NCBI RefSeq assembly: GCF_024679245.1
Contig: NC_090182.1
Span: forward strand, 30,100,047-30,164,046
Reading direction: 5' to 3'
Length of the DNA: 64,000 bases
From: Pseudorasbora parva
Taxonomy: Eukaryota; Chordata; Actinopteri; Cypriniformes; Gobionidae
A model generated the notes under the pieces. The model was given only the letters and a program-made list of their open reading frames with translations. It did not search any database and was not told the origin of the DNA. Shown here piece by piece: positions 1-11,636 of this stretch. The translations under genes and the position numbers were made by a program. Each line of letters opens with the position of its first letter. The stretch's first letter is position 1.

Positions 1-1343
1 GTTTTTATTAGTTATACAAGATGAAACTCAGTTTAACAATTTAATTTAAATTGAAATAACTTAAACATCCAAGTCGTAGTAACAGTAATTCATAACAGGA
101 ATTCGCACTAACAGTAATCCCCGCTTTCTTTGATTTGATTGGCCATCTCACTCATTCTGACAGTGACTAGTGCTATTAGACTGCTGAGGCAGACAAACCC
201 AAAAATTTAACATTTAACTTTTTTTCATCCTAGCAACAAACAGAGCAGTGTAACGGAGTACAGCAGAACAGCATTAACGGTGCCTTCCCGTGCTATCGCT
301 AACTTCCCACTTCAGAAGTCGTAGTTACGAGCTTGTTTCATCCAGCTTTGTTGTCGGAATGGACATGACTCATGGAGGACATTTATTTTTTGGAGGAGGT
401 TTATTTTTGCATATTTACATATACGAGTAATCATTTGAAGTGTACACAGAGACAATAGCCTGCGTTTAACCAATATTACAGAATCCGCATCCTAAATGTT
501 TACATGGTTGTCAGTGCACGTGACTACAAATAGATTTTGTTTTAATAAAATGTTTCCAATAAATAGGCAAGCATACCAATGCTCAAAAAATAAAATAAAA
601 TGTTGAATGATATTACATTAATTACACTGTAATGTTGAAAAACAATTACATTTTTCCAACAAAATCGAATTCGTTTGAAATGATTTGTTGTAATCTTGTT
701 GTGAACTCAAATTAATTTAGTCTTAATTAAGACTACTAAAAAAATGTGTCATTCCAACAAGATAAAGTTTTGCCATAATAGAGATTAATTATTATTTTAC
801 CATTGTGGTGAAGAGGTGAGCTTGTGCTAAGGTTGTGAGCAGTTGCCGTACACACACACACGTTCCAAGATTGTTTGAGAGGGGTATCTGATGACCATAT
901 GAATTTAATCTAATTTATTTATTTATTTCTCTTATTTATATGTATATCTCTTATTTATTTCTATAAAAACTAACCAGCACAACACTTGTTCACATGCTAA
1001 GTGTAACTTTTGTAGCATGCAAGCAATGGTCAAGTAAAACACTTGTCCTCTGACATTTACACAGTTACAGCTCACTGAGAGTAGACTTATTTCACATTGC
1101 CACAGCCTAATGACAATGATAACCTCAAAAATGTACATAACATAAACTCTTTATAAATCTTAAATATAACTGAACACCAAACTTTAACAGGTCTCTCACT
1201 TTACTAAAAAAACACATTAAACAGCACTCAATTTCAACATTTACTCTCCTTATCTATCCCTATGCAAAGCATGCTGGGAACTAGAAATGCACTGCCCAGT
1301 TCAGTCAGCGCAACATAAATGATTCATGTAGTCCCAACACAAA

Positions 1344-1378
1344 TGGTATAGGTTAACTTTACAAGTTAACCTATACCA
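1344..1378. repeat. Perfect 16-bp inverted repeat with 3-nt loop
   Basis: The arm TGGTATAGGTTAACTT (1344-1359) and its exact complement (1363-1378) are separated by three bases. Each arm contains AGGTTA, which resembles an orphan nuclear-receptor half-site. It lies about 1.3 kb upstream of the tsc22d3 TATA box. It could be a regulatory palindrome, a cruciform-forming site or the core of a very small foldback element. Confidence 0.8.
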
Positions 1379-1541
1379 ATGATTCTAAAAATGGTTCTAA
1401 CAGTTTGCTCAGTTTATTAAAATGAGCTAACAGCTAGAATCATTTTTATTTTAAATTAAACTGAAAATGCATAACTCCAGAAGAAGCCACTTCATGGTCT
1501 TTCCCTCTCCGTCTGACTGAGGCATGATCATCATTTCATAC

Positions 1542-1556
1542 AGTACAAACTGTACA
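1542..1556. promoter_or_regulatory. Candidate glucocorticoid response element
   Basis: The sequence AGTACAAACTGTACA matches the receptor consensus RGnACAnnnTGTnCY at every fixed position except the last. The half-sites are near-palindromic with the required 3-bp spacer. GILZ/TSC22D3 is a classic glucocorticoid-induced gene in mammals, so a site about 1.1 kb upstream of its promoter is plausible. Function is inferred; androgen or progesterone receptors bind the same motif. Confidence 0.4.
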
Positions 1557-2308
1557 AGCACTTGCCAATTATCCGGACTGCAGCTCACCAGGAGCTCAGA
1601 ATCATGCAGTCAGAGGAGAAGACGTTAACTCTTTCTGGAGCGCTCCTCTGAAATCTAATCTGCAGCTTTACTAACTCGGCAAATGGAAAGTGACAGCACT
1701 ACGGTGACTAATTTGTGCTTTTTTTTAAACTCTCATTAGGAGGATCAACTCTGAGCCGTCCCCTTTCAAAGGGCTACACTGGGATAGACACAAACCTATT
1801 TTGTGTGTGTGTTGTTTCTTTCACGCTGTTATAACTGCAACACTGTAAAAACGAAAATGCACTTGCTGAGGACTTATTAATTATTGTGGTGTGCTTTCAT
1901 TATGCATGAGCTTTAATGTTAAAGAGTAAACTGATAGACAGTAAAATACTGCGTTTATATTCTAAATGAGCATGTTTTTGAAGTGTCAATGACTTTGGTT
2001 GACTGTTTGGTTGAGCATGTTTATGACTGTTATACATAGTTTGGCCACTAGAGGCACTAAAGGCTGAATTTAGACATTGTGGAAAAAGTACTGTGAGCAA
2101 ATACTATTGTACAAATACTAATTTCCCATCAAATTCTCAGACAGTCTTGCCTCTGAGCTGTCAATTGTAAAACTTAAACGTATTAATAACTGGAGGAATA
2201 TCAGTTATGTCAATTTACTACTAATAATTTACTAATAAAACTGCCCAATTGCTAATTTTCATTATGTAGCATATTACTGCATCATGTAGCATATAACTGA
2301 GGTTTATA

Positions 2309-2323
2309 GGAACACGTTGTTTC
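2309..2323. promoter_or_regulatory. Second candidate glucocorticoid response element
   Basis: GGAACACGTTGTTTC fits RGnACAnnnTGTnCY with one mismatch (T for C in the right half-site). It is about 300 bp upstream of the tsc22d3 TATA box. The inner ACA-CGT-TGT core is a perfect palindrome. With the 1542 site it would form a two-site arrangement, but a one-mismatch match is not rare by chance. Confidence 0.3.
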
Positions 2324-2593
2324 TTAAAAATGACAATGTTACATATACGAGAAATATATTCGTTCGTATGGCAGCTATATATTTCCCGAAGCATGCCATA
2401 ACTCAGCAAAACGTATCAATAATCAAAAAAATGCAGCTTGTTAATAGCGTATCTTGTTGTTGATGTGTTGTGGAGGATTGTCCTGCGGTCTGCTGCTGCT
2501 GCATGCTGTGTGTTCTTTGAGCGAGTTCAGTGAGAGGGCAAAACGAAAATCTATGCCACAAGCCTCATTTGAATAATACATGCATGCGTCACG

Positions 2594-2619
2594 CGACGTC
2601 ACCGACAAGGCGTATAAAA
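2594..2619 (+). promoter_or_regulatory. tsc22d3: Core promoter of tsc22d3 (CRE-like site and TATA box)
   Basis: A TATAAAA box occupies 2613-2619, preceded by a CRE-like ACGTCA at 2595-2600. Transcription should begin about 25-30 bases downstream, near 2642-2650, giving a 5' UTR of about 165-170 bases before the ATG at 2814. The GC content rises locally around this site. A strong TATA fits an inducible gene such as GILZ. Confidence 0.65.
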
Positions 2620-2813
2620 GCCCGCTGCGGCAGAAATAGCATCACTTGTCGACAGTGTTTCTCTGAAACCGCTCTTAGTTCACTCATAGCGCCCGGCTTC
2701 TCTGTTCGTATTGCAACAGAGCACCGCGACAAAACAACCAGGATCTTAAACTCGTGTTCTAACAAGTCGCAAACGTGGCGAGAAGTATTATTCAGACGGG
2801 TCTTGTACTCAAC

Positions 2814-4804
2814 ATGAGCACGGAGATGTTTAAAACGCCAATGGAGCTCGCTGTGTATCAGCTGCACAATTTCTCCATCTCTTTCTTCTCGTCCTTCCTT
2901 GGAGGGGATGTAGTATCGGTCAAACTAGACAACAGGTAGGCGGATTTTATGACATTATTAGATGCTTTTGACAGTCGATAGGAATTACAGTCGGACACAT
3001 CTCACTTTGCTGTTTTTTCGGCATTCACTGCGCTTTAACACAAATGTCACGCACTAAGAGCATGTTTACTACTGCCGAGTCTGAACTGGGTTCTAATACT
3101 TTGTGTCTTTGTCTTTTGCAGTGCCTCTGGCGCAAGCGTTGTGGCAATTGACAACAAGATCGAGCAAGCAATGGTAAGATGGATAACTATTATTTTAACT
3201 GCACGATCAGATCCCGTAGAATGAGCTCATGTTTGTAGAATTGCAGTGGAAAGTATTTAGTTTCTGTGTAGGCTGTAACCAAAGCTGTGGCACTCTAGAG
3301 CTGCTGCTTCTACCATCATTGCATATGCTTTGTTGGCCCACCTGCAGTAAAAGTCAAAGGTCGTTGTACAACACCGCATGCACCCTTATAGCAATCATTT
3401 TATACCCATTTAATCTCCCAGTAAGATCTGTAATTTAACCAAGTCTTAATGCACAACTTAATAGTATATTTATTACTATAATTATGAATGGAAAAGGCAG
3501 AGGATAACTTCCATATTTGGTGCAAATTATCTTTAAACAGTATTTTATTACTGTATTAAGTTGCTCTATTACAGTATATAAATCATGCTCCAAATGGAAT
3601 TTATTTTTACCCAGAGCAAAATCTGAATAATTAACTTGATTGAAGATGTTGGAAAATGTAAATAATAAAATGTAATTTTTAGATTATTTTTCTTTCTATA
3701 GATATATGTAACCAAAACTCATATTAGTACTATTACTATTTAACTGTAAAAGCAAATGCTTACAAATAACTGTCAAATCCATATCTGGTACACATAATTT
3801 ATCACAATAGATGTAAACATTTACATTTCACTAACTTGATTCATTAAAGAAATTATTTTAAAAAAGTTGAAAATGTAAATACAAATGGGAAAAATGCATT
3901 TATTCTTAGGGTACGATTACACGACAACGATGTACTGAACACGGAAAAGTTTTTCCTTTGAGTTTTTTCGTGTACAACAGTGACAACGTTGTCAAAACAA
4001 ACAATATCCACTCACATGGGGCAGTGAAAACTATTAAAAATACTGTATCTTCGTCAGGCCAGTAGTTGGCGATGTCACTGTAAAGCACTGCTTATAGACT
4101 AAACGTGTAATGCGCATGACGCCAACATTTTCATAAATGCACGGTTTTGTAGTTTGCAAAACTTGCACTTGGAATCCCGTTTTCAAAAGTTGCTGTTCTT
4201 AGGCCCCCAAAACGCCATTGTCCTGTAATTGGATGGTCAAAACGCATAAAAAGTTTGCCGTTTTTAGTTGAAAAAAGTGTTGTGTAAATGCCCTCTTAGA
4301 TTGTACTCAAGTAGAACATAATGTACAGTTAGTATTACAAATTCAGGACCTCTAAATGAATGGCCCATGTGAATGTTTTTATTATTGGACTATTCAAGGA
4401 GTAAAAAAAACGATGTGCTTAGTTAGAAGTTCTTAGCCTCATTTGTCTGAATTCATACATGAGTTCCCCATGCAAACAGTTGAATTGTATTTAATAGTCA
4501 GACTGAGTGTGTTTTGGTGTGATCATGGAAACTCAACTCTTTTCTTCTCTCTTAGGATCTCGTGAAGAATCACTTAATGTATGCGGTCAGAGAAGAAGTG
4601 GAGATCTTGAAGGAGCAGATCAAGGAACTGGCAGAGAAAAACAACCAGTTGGAGCGTGAGAACAGCCTGCTGAAGAACCTGGCGAGCCCAGAGCAGCTGG
4701 AGAAGTTTCAATCACGTCTGCCCTCAGACTCCAGCCTCCCCCTGGAGCTGGGCTCCCCCGAGGACGGCGACCGCCAGTACAGCAGCACGGGGTCTGCTGT
4801 ATAA
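2814..4804 (+). CDS. tsc22d3: TSC22 domain family protein 3 (GILZ, short isoform)
   Basis: Three coding exons: 2814-2935, 3122-3173 and 4556-4804 (stop TAA at 4802). All junctions are GT-AG, with introns of 186 and 1382 bp. The spliced protein is 140 aa, against 134 for human GILZ. Exon 1 encodes the isoform-specific N-terminus (residues 1-41, including [18 protein letters not shown]). Exon 2 encodes the linker ending IDNKIEQAM. Exon 3 encodes the TSC box (about 59-75) and a leucine zipper with L76, L83, L90 and L97 in heptad register. The tail is poorer in proline than the mammalian one and ends GSAV. Family knowledge: a dimeric, glucocorticoid-induced regulator that binds NF-kB, AP-1 and Raf/Ras partners and has no canonical DNA-binding basic region. 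The start ATG is supported by homology and the TATA box upstream. Longer isoforms could use upstream first exons outside this window. Confidence 0.95.
3910..4293. mobile_element. Small non-autonomous DNA transposon in tsc22d3 intron 2
   Basis: A 384-bp block is bounded by the direct repeat TCTTAG (3904-3909 and 4294-4299). Its ends are imperfect inverted repeats: GGTACGATTACACGACA at the left, and the complement of TGTTGTGTAAATGCCC at the right. Internal sequence is low in coding potential. The layout is that of a MITE; the superfamily is uncertain. Confidence 0.55.
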
Positions 4805-5890
4805 GTGGCTCTGCCATGGGGCGGGCAGAGCCACAGCTCTCACCTGAAATGGACCTCCAGATATGCAACTTCAAGATGAAGCTGGCTGTACAGATGAAAC
4901 CTGACCTGAAATGAAAGCATTACGACGTACCAGTGGCCAAGTTCTGTAATATCCGACAATCTCTTCGGACTAACATGGAAAAGAGAGAGTGATGTAGACG
5001 TCTGAGGTTACTGTACAACGGGACTGACGTGCCCCTTGCTTGGAAGGGGGCCCCAGCCTTGCTTTCCTTTGGTCCCTCTCACGAAGAGACGGAGAGGGGT
5101 TTGCCTGATGGAGCTGGCCGAGAGCGCATCTTCGGCCTATCCAAGTCAAGCCAAGGAACCGTACATCCCGATGAGATGTACGCCCCACCTGACGCACGCT
5201 ATACGGGACTCGCCTTCCTGCCCTCTGTGTCATTGATCCGTAGCGCTGTGGACACTCTTAGCTCCTGCAGTTAAGGACGCTTGAGACAGACCTGTACGGA
5301 GCACCGCTCCTCTCGTCCACGGCGGTGTGACTCCTGCCATATGATTTGTACAGAATCGCTTGTATCTCTGCAGATGGGGCCTGCTGCTTATGGGGATTAT
5401 TGCTTGTTTGTGTTTTGAAACGGAACAAAATCAACTTGTCTATATGGGCTGTGTGTAAAAATGATTTATTTCTTTTTGTGGGAATGAAAATCTGTATACA
5501 TTTGCATAGTTCTGTAAATTAGCAACCGATGTAAAGCGAAATGTTCTGAAACAGACGGAAGTGAGGGTTTGGATAATATTGCTGCGACTGTTCTGCTGAC
5601 GAAAATGTGTTCTGTAACTGTTGACCTTCCACGCCAACCAACTAACAGGCACAACGGTGTCCGAGGAAGGCCACGTGTTTTTCAATGAACTTTGTGTTTT
5701 CTAACCACCAAAGACTTGCCTAATACTCACAAGCCAACAGGACCATGTGTAACTTCACAGGGAGAAGTTTTTCGACAGCAGTCTTTTTGAAACATGGGTA
5801 TTGTTGCTTTATTGTGTCCATGATATTTTTTTTAACGATTTATGGATGCAAAATGCACATTGCAATAAACCTTGTTTACACTACCCTCAG
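4805..5890 (+). other. tsc22d3: 3' UTR and polyadenylation signal of tsc22d3
   Basis: The stop codon is followed by about 1.1 kb of non-coding exon sequence. It contains an AATAAA signal at 5864-5869 followed by a GT/T-rich stretch, so cleavage is expected near 5885-5890. A long 3' UTR is normal for TSC22-family short transcripts. Short open frames on both strands inside it (for example 4970-5233 minus, 5029-5274 plus, 5440-5685 minus) have no domain signature. Confidence 0.65.
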
Positions 5891-8081
5891 ATCTTTTGCT
5901 TTTTTCTTCATGATGGATACAAACATTTTCTGTAGTCATATATTTAGACAAGTTACAAGTCCGATTCTTATGTCTCTAAAATTCCAACTTTAAATGTGAA
6001 GCAAAAATCAGAGCAATCTTCATTGGCCTTAATGTGGGCTTAGATAGTGTGTTTGACTATAAGAGTAAAGGTCATGCATGGAAGATAAAGCATTTCAGAC
6101 CAATAATATCCCCTTAGCATGCATGGTAGTTTATGATTGACATTTGCTATTCAAGAATGCAATGGCATTACTTGCTGCTCACATTTTACTGCGTGCAATG
6201 AAATCTCTTCATATGAATAATCAAATTCTTTCCAGTAATTACATATATATAAAGATAAATGTCACTGACCTCAGTGAGTGCATGATTATAAAATATGCAA
6301 AGGTTGAACTTTCCACTGACTATTACAAAAACTATACATAGAAAAAGAGGGTTTTTGTACACACACCGGGATCTAGAGCCAAGTTCACAATGGCTACTGT
6401 GCCGTAGAAGGCTTTGAGGCCAAGCATAGTGAGAAAAGAGATCATGGCGTGTGAAGGCCTCATCTTTCTCTCCTTTAGAAAGGCCCGTTCAGTGTAACTC
6501 AATCCTCTGAGAGGTTCCTGATGTAAGACCCGCATCTCAGTATTTCTGCCAAAAGTTCCTATTAGGTAGACTGTAATAAAGTAGTCAAAACTACATCCAC
6601 TGGGTCCGATTGCAGATGGGTGGAGGTTTAAAAGGAAATGACTTCTGGAAATATCAGAAGCCAAATGCACTCGGATCGGAGGTTTCATTAACGTTGTATT
6701 GCTATGCACGCCATTACACTAAAATCAACCTAATTGTACTGAACATGTATATGGTAAAAGCGAATAATATGATCAGCTTATTCCAAACAGAATAGACAAA
6801 CCATATACATTAATAATACATACATTAATAAATATTTGTTAAGTGTGAATATGAAGATTCGGTTACAATTTATTCTAAGGTGTCCTTGTTACAGTGTAAT
6901 TATATATTTACATCCTGAGTAATATCAATTACTTACAATAGACCAGGGTTTGGTTTAAGGTTAGTTGCTTGTAATTATGCATAATATAACAAGACGACTG
7001 TACATTAAAGTATTACCAAAGGATCCCTAATGTTACCAAGTAACCAACAAACTAAATAATAATACTTTCTATTATACTATTAACCATTATATAAATAAAT
7101 AATACAGTAACACAGGTAACACTTTAATTAGTCTAAAGCCTTTATGTGCAATGCATTATAAGGGTATTCATAATGTTGTATTATAATGCATTAGATATTT
7201 TCATAAATAAGTGTAACCAAAGTTAAAAGCCTTATACAATTAGCAGATCTGAAATTGGTTGATTGCCATATGTTTTAATGCATTATACTTTCTAAAGGTG
7301 AGATCAATGAATAGATACGTATTATAATGTATTATAACTGTGGTTACAATAATTTGTGAGACCATGCAATATATTATAAGGTGCATTGCAAGGCATGCAT
7401 TAAAAGACCTGTATAGTGCATTATATATAAAAGTGTTAAATAAAGTGTTTCCATTCCTTTTTTTCATTGTATTTTTAGAATGGAGTAAACAACCATGGAC
7501 AATGTTCAATAGTTCAATGTTCAGAATTGGATTGAATTCACTGGTGATTTGGCATTTGGTCTGCTTCCCAAAACAGCTGCAAGACCTCCGCTGTTATGCA
7601 ACTCCCAAACATCTGTTTCAGTTTGGTGTGGTGGGCGGTTTTCTGTGTCAAGGCCTGGTGAAGTGTGGCTGGGTTTGCATGCGAGCAAGTTACAGTGCAC
7701 TGAGAAATGTACTTGTTTGTTCTGTATGTAAATATAGGCTCACAGTAGGCTGTTTGTGCCAAATTTCAGTGGAGTAACATTATTTCCCAAACCTCAGATC
7801 TAATACCCTGTTGTGGAGAATTATTGAGTGTGATCCACAGTGTAAACCCTGTTACCTCATTCTCACTTTATACAAACAGCCTCCCGCTCACTCCCAGGTG
7901 CTTCCTGTAGAGACAGAATCAATGACACAGATGTTTACTTCGGGATTTCTTTTTTTTTTATCCGTTAGAAGAAAGTTGACAGTATAAATAGACAAAGTCA
8001 TTATAAGCCCAAAGTTTACTACTTTTCTGGAACGCACTGACTGGTGTTCAGCTACCAAACATAGTGCTTAGAAATTGTTGC
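5891..8081. other. AT-rich intergenic DNA with old repeats
   Basis: No recognisable gene. About 6860-7440 looks like worn AT-rich repeat sequence with many TTATAATGCATTA-type words. The same words recur near 23440-23690, so this is probably an old dispersed family. The open frame 6332-6709 (minus) is listed separately. The 145-codon frame at 7340-7777 shows no domain and starts inside the repeat. Confidence 0.5.
6332..6709 (-). other. Unexplained 125-codon open frame, possible exon or exon fossil
   Basis: A frame uninterrupted for 378 bases in AT-rich DNA. The middle part (roughly residues 45-110) reads like real protein: charged SYTERAFLKERKM, then a hydrophobic helix-like run ISFLTMLGLKAFYGTVAIV. 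Its third codon positions are often C or G. On the minus strand a pyrimidine-rich ACAG lies just before that part, and a GT-repeat that could serve as a donor follows the codons for LDP. I do not recognise the family. It may equally be a chance frame or a decayed transposon exon. Confidence 0.2.
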
Positions 8082-8250
8082 AAATTTTGGCCCCACTTTA
8101 TATTAGATGGCCTTAATTACTATGTACTTACATCCAAAAATAAGTACAATGTACTTACTGCGTTCAAATTGTATTGCAAAACACCTTTGCTGATATTGAG
8201 GTGGATATGGGTAGAGTTAGGGACAGGTGTGGTGGTGTGGGTCAGTTTAA

Positions 8251-8275
8251 TAATAATAATAATAATAATAATAAC

Positions 8276-8323
<48 letters not shown>
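8251..8323. repeat. (AAT)n microsatellite, tail of the SINE
   Basis: About 24 AAT units with one AAC interruption. It is the 3' tail of the minus-strand 5S SINE. Confidence 0.9.
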
Positions 8324-8859
8324 TCATTACATTTATATAGCGCTTTTCTAGACACCCAAAGCGCTTTACATATAGAAGGGCGGAATCTCCTCAGCCACCA
8401 CCAATGTGCAACATCCACCTGGATGATGCGACGGCAGCCATATTGCGCCAGAACGCTCACCACACACCAGCTGATTGGTGGAGAGGAGACAGAGTAATGA
8501 AGCCAATCATTATATGGGGATTATTAGGAGGCCATGATGGACAGAGGCCAGCAGGCAAATTTGGCCAGGATGCCGGGGTTACACCTCTACTCTTTATCAA
8601 AGGACTTCCTGGGACCACAGAGAGTCGGGACCTCAGTTTAACGTCTCATCTGAAGGACGGTGCTCATTGACAGTATAGTGTCCCACTGGCATTAGGACCA
8701 CAAGGTGAGCACCCCATGCTGGCCTCACTAACACCACTACCATCAGCGACCTGGTTTTCCCATTTGGTCTCCCATCCAGGTACTGACCAGGCCCTGATCA
8801 GCCCTGCTTAGCTTCAGTGGGAAACCAGTCTTGGGTTACTGGGTGATATGGCTGCTGGT
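8251..8859 (-). mobile_element. 5S-rRNA-derived SINE (SINE3-like)
   Basis: Read on the minus strand, the head (about 8858 down to 8760) is a diverged 5S rRNA. It keeps the box A core AAGCTAAGCAGGG (8802-8814) and box C TGGATGGGAGACC, which together form the RNA polymerase III internal promoter. A body of about 430 bp follows and ends with a LINE-like 3' tail (AAGCGCTTTGGGTGTC..GCGCTATATAAATG type). The last part is an (ATT)n tail at 8251-8323. A perfect 7-bp target duplication AGTTTAA flanks it (8244-8250 and 8860-8866). SINE3 elements are known from zebrafish and are moved by LINE machinery that recognises the shared 3' tail. It is not a functional 5S gene. Confidence 0.85.
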
Positions 8860-9081
8860 AGTTTAAGGGTAGGGTTAGGTGTAAGGAAAGTGCCAACTGT
8901 GTAATTACAAATGTAACTACAGAAATTAATTACAGACGTAATTACAAGCTGGTATTTTTTTAAATGTAAGTACAATGTAAAAGCATGTATGTACATAATA
9001 AGTTCATTGTATCAAATGATTAATTACAATGTTAGTACATAGTAGTTAAGGCCACCTAATATAAAGTGGGTCCCAAATTTT

Positions 9082-10493
<1,412 letters not shown>

Positions 10494-10850
10494 TTCATAT
10501 TTTATATTATAAACTGTATAACACAGTGTATTTCATTAGCTTGATTGCTTGCATTGTCACAAAATGAAAACTATATTATCGACCAGCTCTAATCTTCTAA
10601 ATATGACTAAGGTAAGCAGATTTTATTAAAATTAACATCATGACTTTCCATAAAGCTGCATTAAAACCATGTGTATTGTGAAAAGAGCTAAACATAATAA
10701 ATCTGACTTAACTTGATTTGTACGTGCTTGGAATGTGATGTGTGACAGACCCAGACTGAAACCTTTAACCTCTGTAGGGAATGGTCAAACAGTTTCATTT
10801 TTTTTAACTAAAGGAGTAGTTCAAGTAAACACGCATTTGATAATTACCAA

Positions 10851-10856
<6 letters not shown>

Positions 10857-10889
<33 letters not shown>
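10857..10889. repeat. Poly(T) tract
   Basis: 33 consecutive T. There is no recognisable retroposed gene next to it, so it is not evidence for a processed pseudogene. Confidence 0.9.
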
Positions 10890-10893
<4 letters not shown>

Positions 10894-11224
10894 CATCTAA
10901 TAGCCTTCCAAACACAGCCCGGACATCTTTGCTAAAACAGGACAAAATTTGGGCTGTCAGTGAAAATTGAATAGGCGTCCAACCATGGCCCAAGAATATT
11001 CTAGTCATTCTTTTCAAAGAAATGAAACGAAACACCTTGTTATCACTGTTGACTTTGCTTACATGATGAAATATATGGGTGTATTCATACCAGGAAAGGC
11101 CCCTATTCACTTGCATTGGTCCGGACCAAATATTGGTATATTAGTTTGGTATGGTTGATTTTCACACTGCTATTTTTGAATGTGAACCAACACTTGTAAA
11201 CAATCCCAGGTCATCCATTTATTG

Positions 11225-11636
11225 GACATTATATACACTATATTGCACTTTACATGCACATGAATTCCCATGGCATCCCACAATTACATCCCATTCTTAA
11301 CCTGTAGGGTTTGATATGGAGTTGGCCCACCCCTTGCAGCTATAAAAGGTTCAACTCTTCTGGGAAGGCTTTCCACAATGTTTAGGAGTGTGTTTATGGA
11401 CTTTTCTGACCATTCTTCTATAAGTGCATTTGTGAGGTCAGGCACTGATGTTGGACGAGAAGGCCTGGCTCGCAGTCTTCGCTCTAATTCCTCTCAAAGG
11501 TGTTCTATTGGGTTGAGGTCAGACCAAACTCGCTCATCATATCTTATCCATGGACCTTGCTTTGGCAAGGGCCCCAAAGTTTGGCATCCCCAAACTGTTC
11601 CCACAAAGTTAGTAGCATGAAATTGTTCAAAATGTC
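11225..11636 (-). pseudogene. Tc1/mariner remnant with 3' part of a transposase
   Basis: On the minus strand the decayed C-terminal third of a Tc1-type transposase can be read. It includes the box around the catalytic glutamate (DLNPIEHL, encoded near 11500-11520), a SLPRRVE-like segment and a CATALYTIC-domain end rich in R and P. The N-terminal two thirds are missing beyond about 11636, and frameshifts are present. It is an inert fragment. It differs from the other Tc1 families in this window. Confidence 0.7.

Larger units (their letters stand above)
1..2560. other. Non-coding region upstream of tsc22d3
   Basis: AT-rich DNA without a convincing coding frame. It is the presumptive upstream regulatory region of tsc22d3, whose core promoter lies at its right edge. 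It holds a perfect hairpin (1344-1378) and two sequences fitting the glucocorticoid-receptor consensus (1542-1556 and 2309-2323), listed separately. The short open frames here (932-1138, 1900-2100, 2221-2409, all minus) have no recognisable domain and look like chance frames. Confidence 0.6.
8089..9074. mobile_element. Non-autonomous DNA transposon with ~48-bp terminal inverted repeats
   Basis: The left end (GGCCCCACTTTATATTAGAT, continuing through GGCCTTAATTACTATGTACT) and the complement of the right end match over about 48 bases with a few mismatches. The direct repeat AAATTTT flanks it (8082-8088 and 9075-9081), suggesting a 7- or 8-bp target duplication. The interior is non-coding and is split by a SINE at 8251-8859. 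The family resembles short AT-rich MITEs of cyprinids. Confidence 0.75.

Noticed and set aside
2530..2817. 95-codon frame across the tsc22d3 promoter and 5' UTR
   Set aside because: Overlaps the TATA box and ends beside the real ATG; no homology. The opposite-strand frame 2589-2867 was rejected likewise.
7340..7777. 145-codon plus open frame
   Set aside because: Starts inside an AT-rich dispersed repeat, and shows no motif or homologue I know.
8174..8497. Asparagine-rich and isoleucine-rich frames around 8064-8497
   Set aside because: Translation of the (AAT)n SINE tail; not a gene.
8760..8858. A 5S rRNA gene on the minus strand
   Set aside because: Diverged from 5S in the loops and joined to a SINE body with a tail and target duplication; not a functional rRNA gene.
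10857..10889. Poly(T) as the tail of a processed pseudogene
   Set aside because: No adjacent sequence resembles a spliced coding sequence on either strand.
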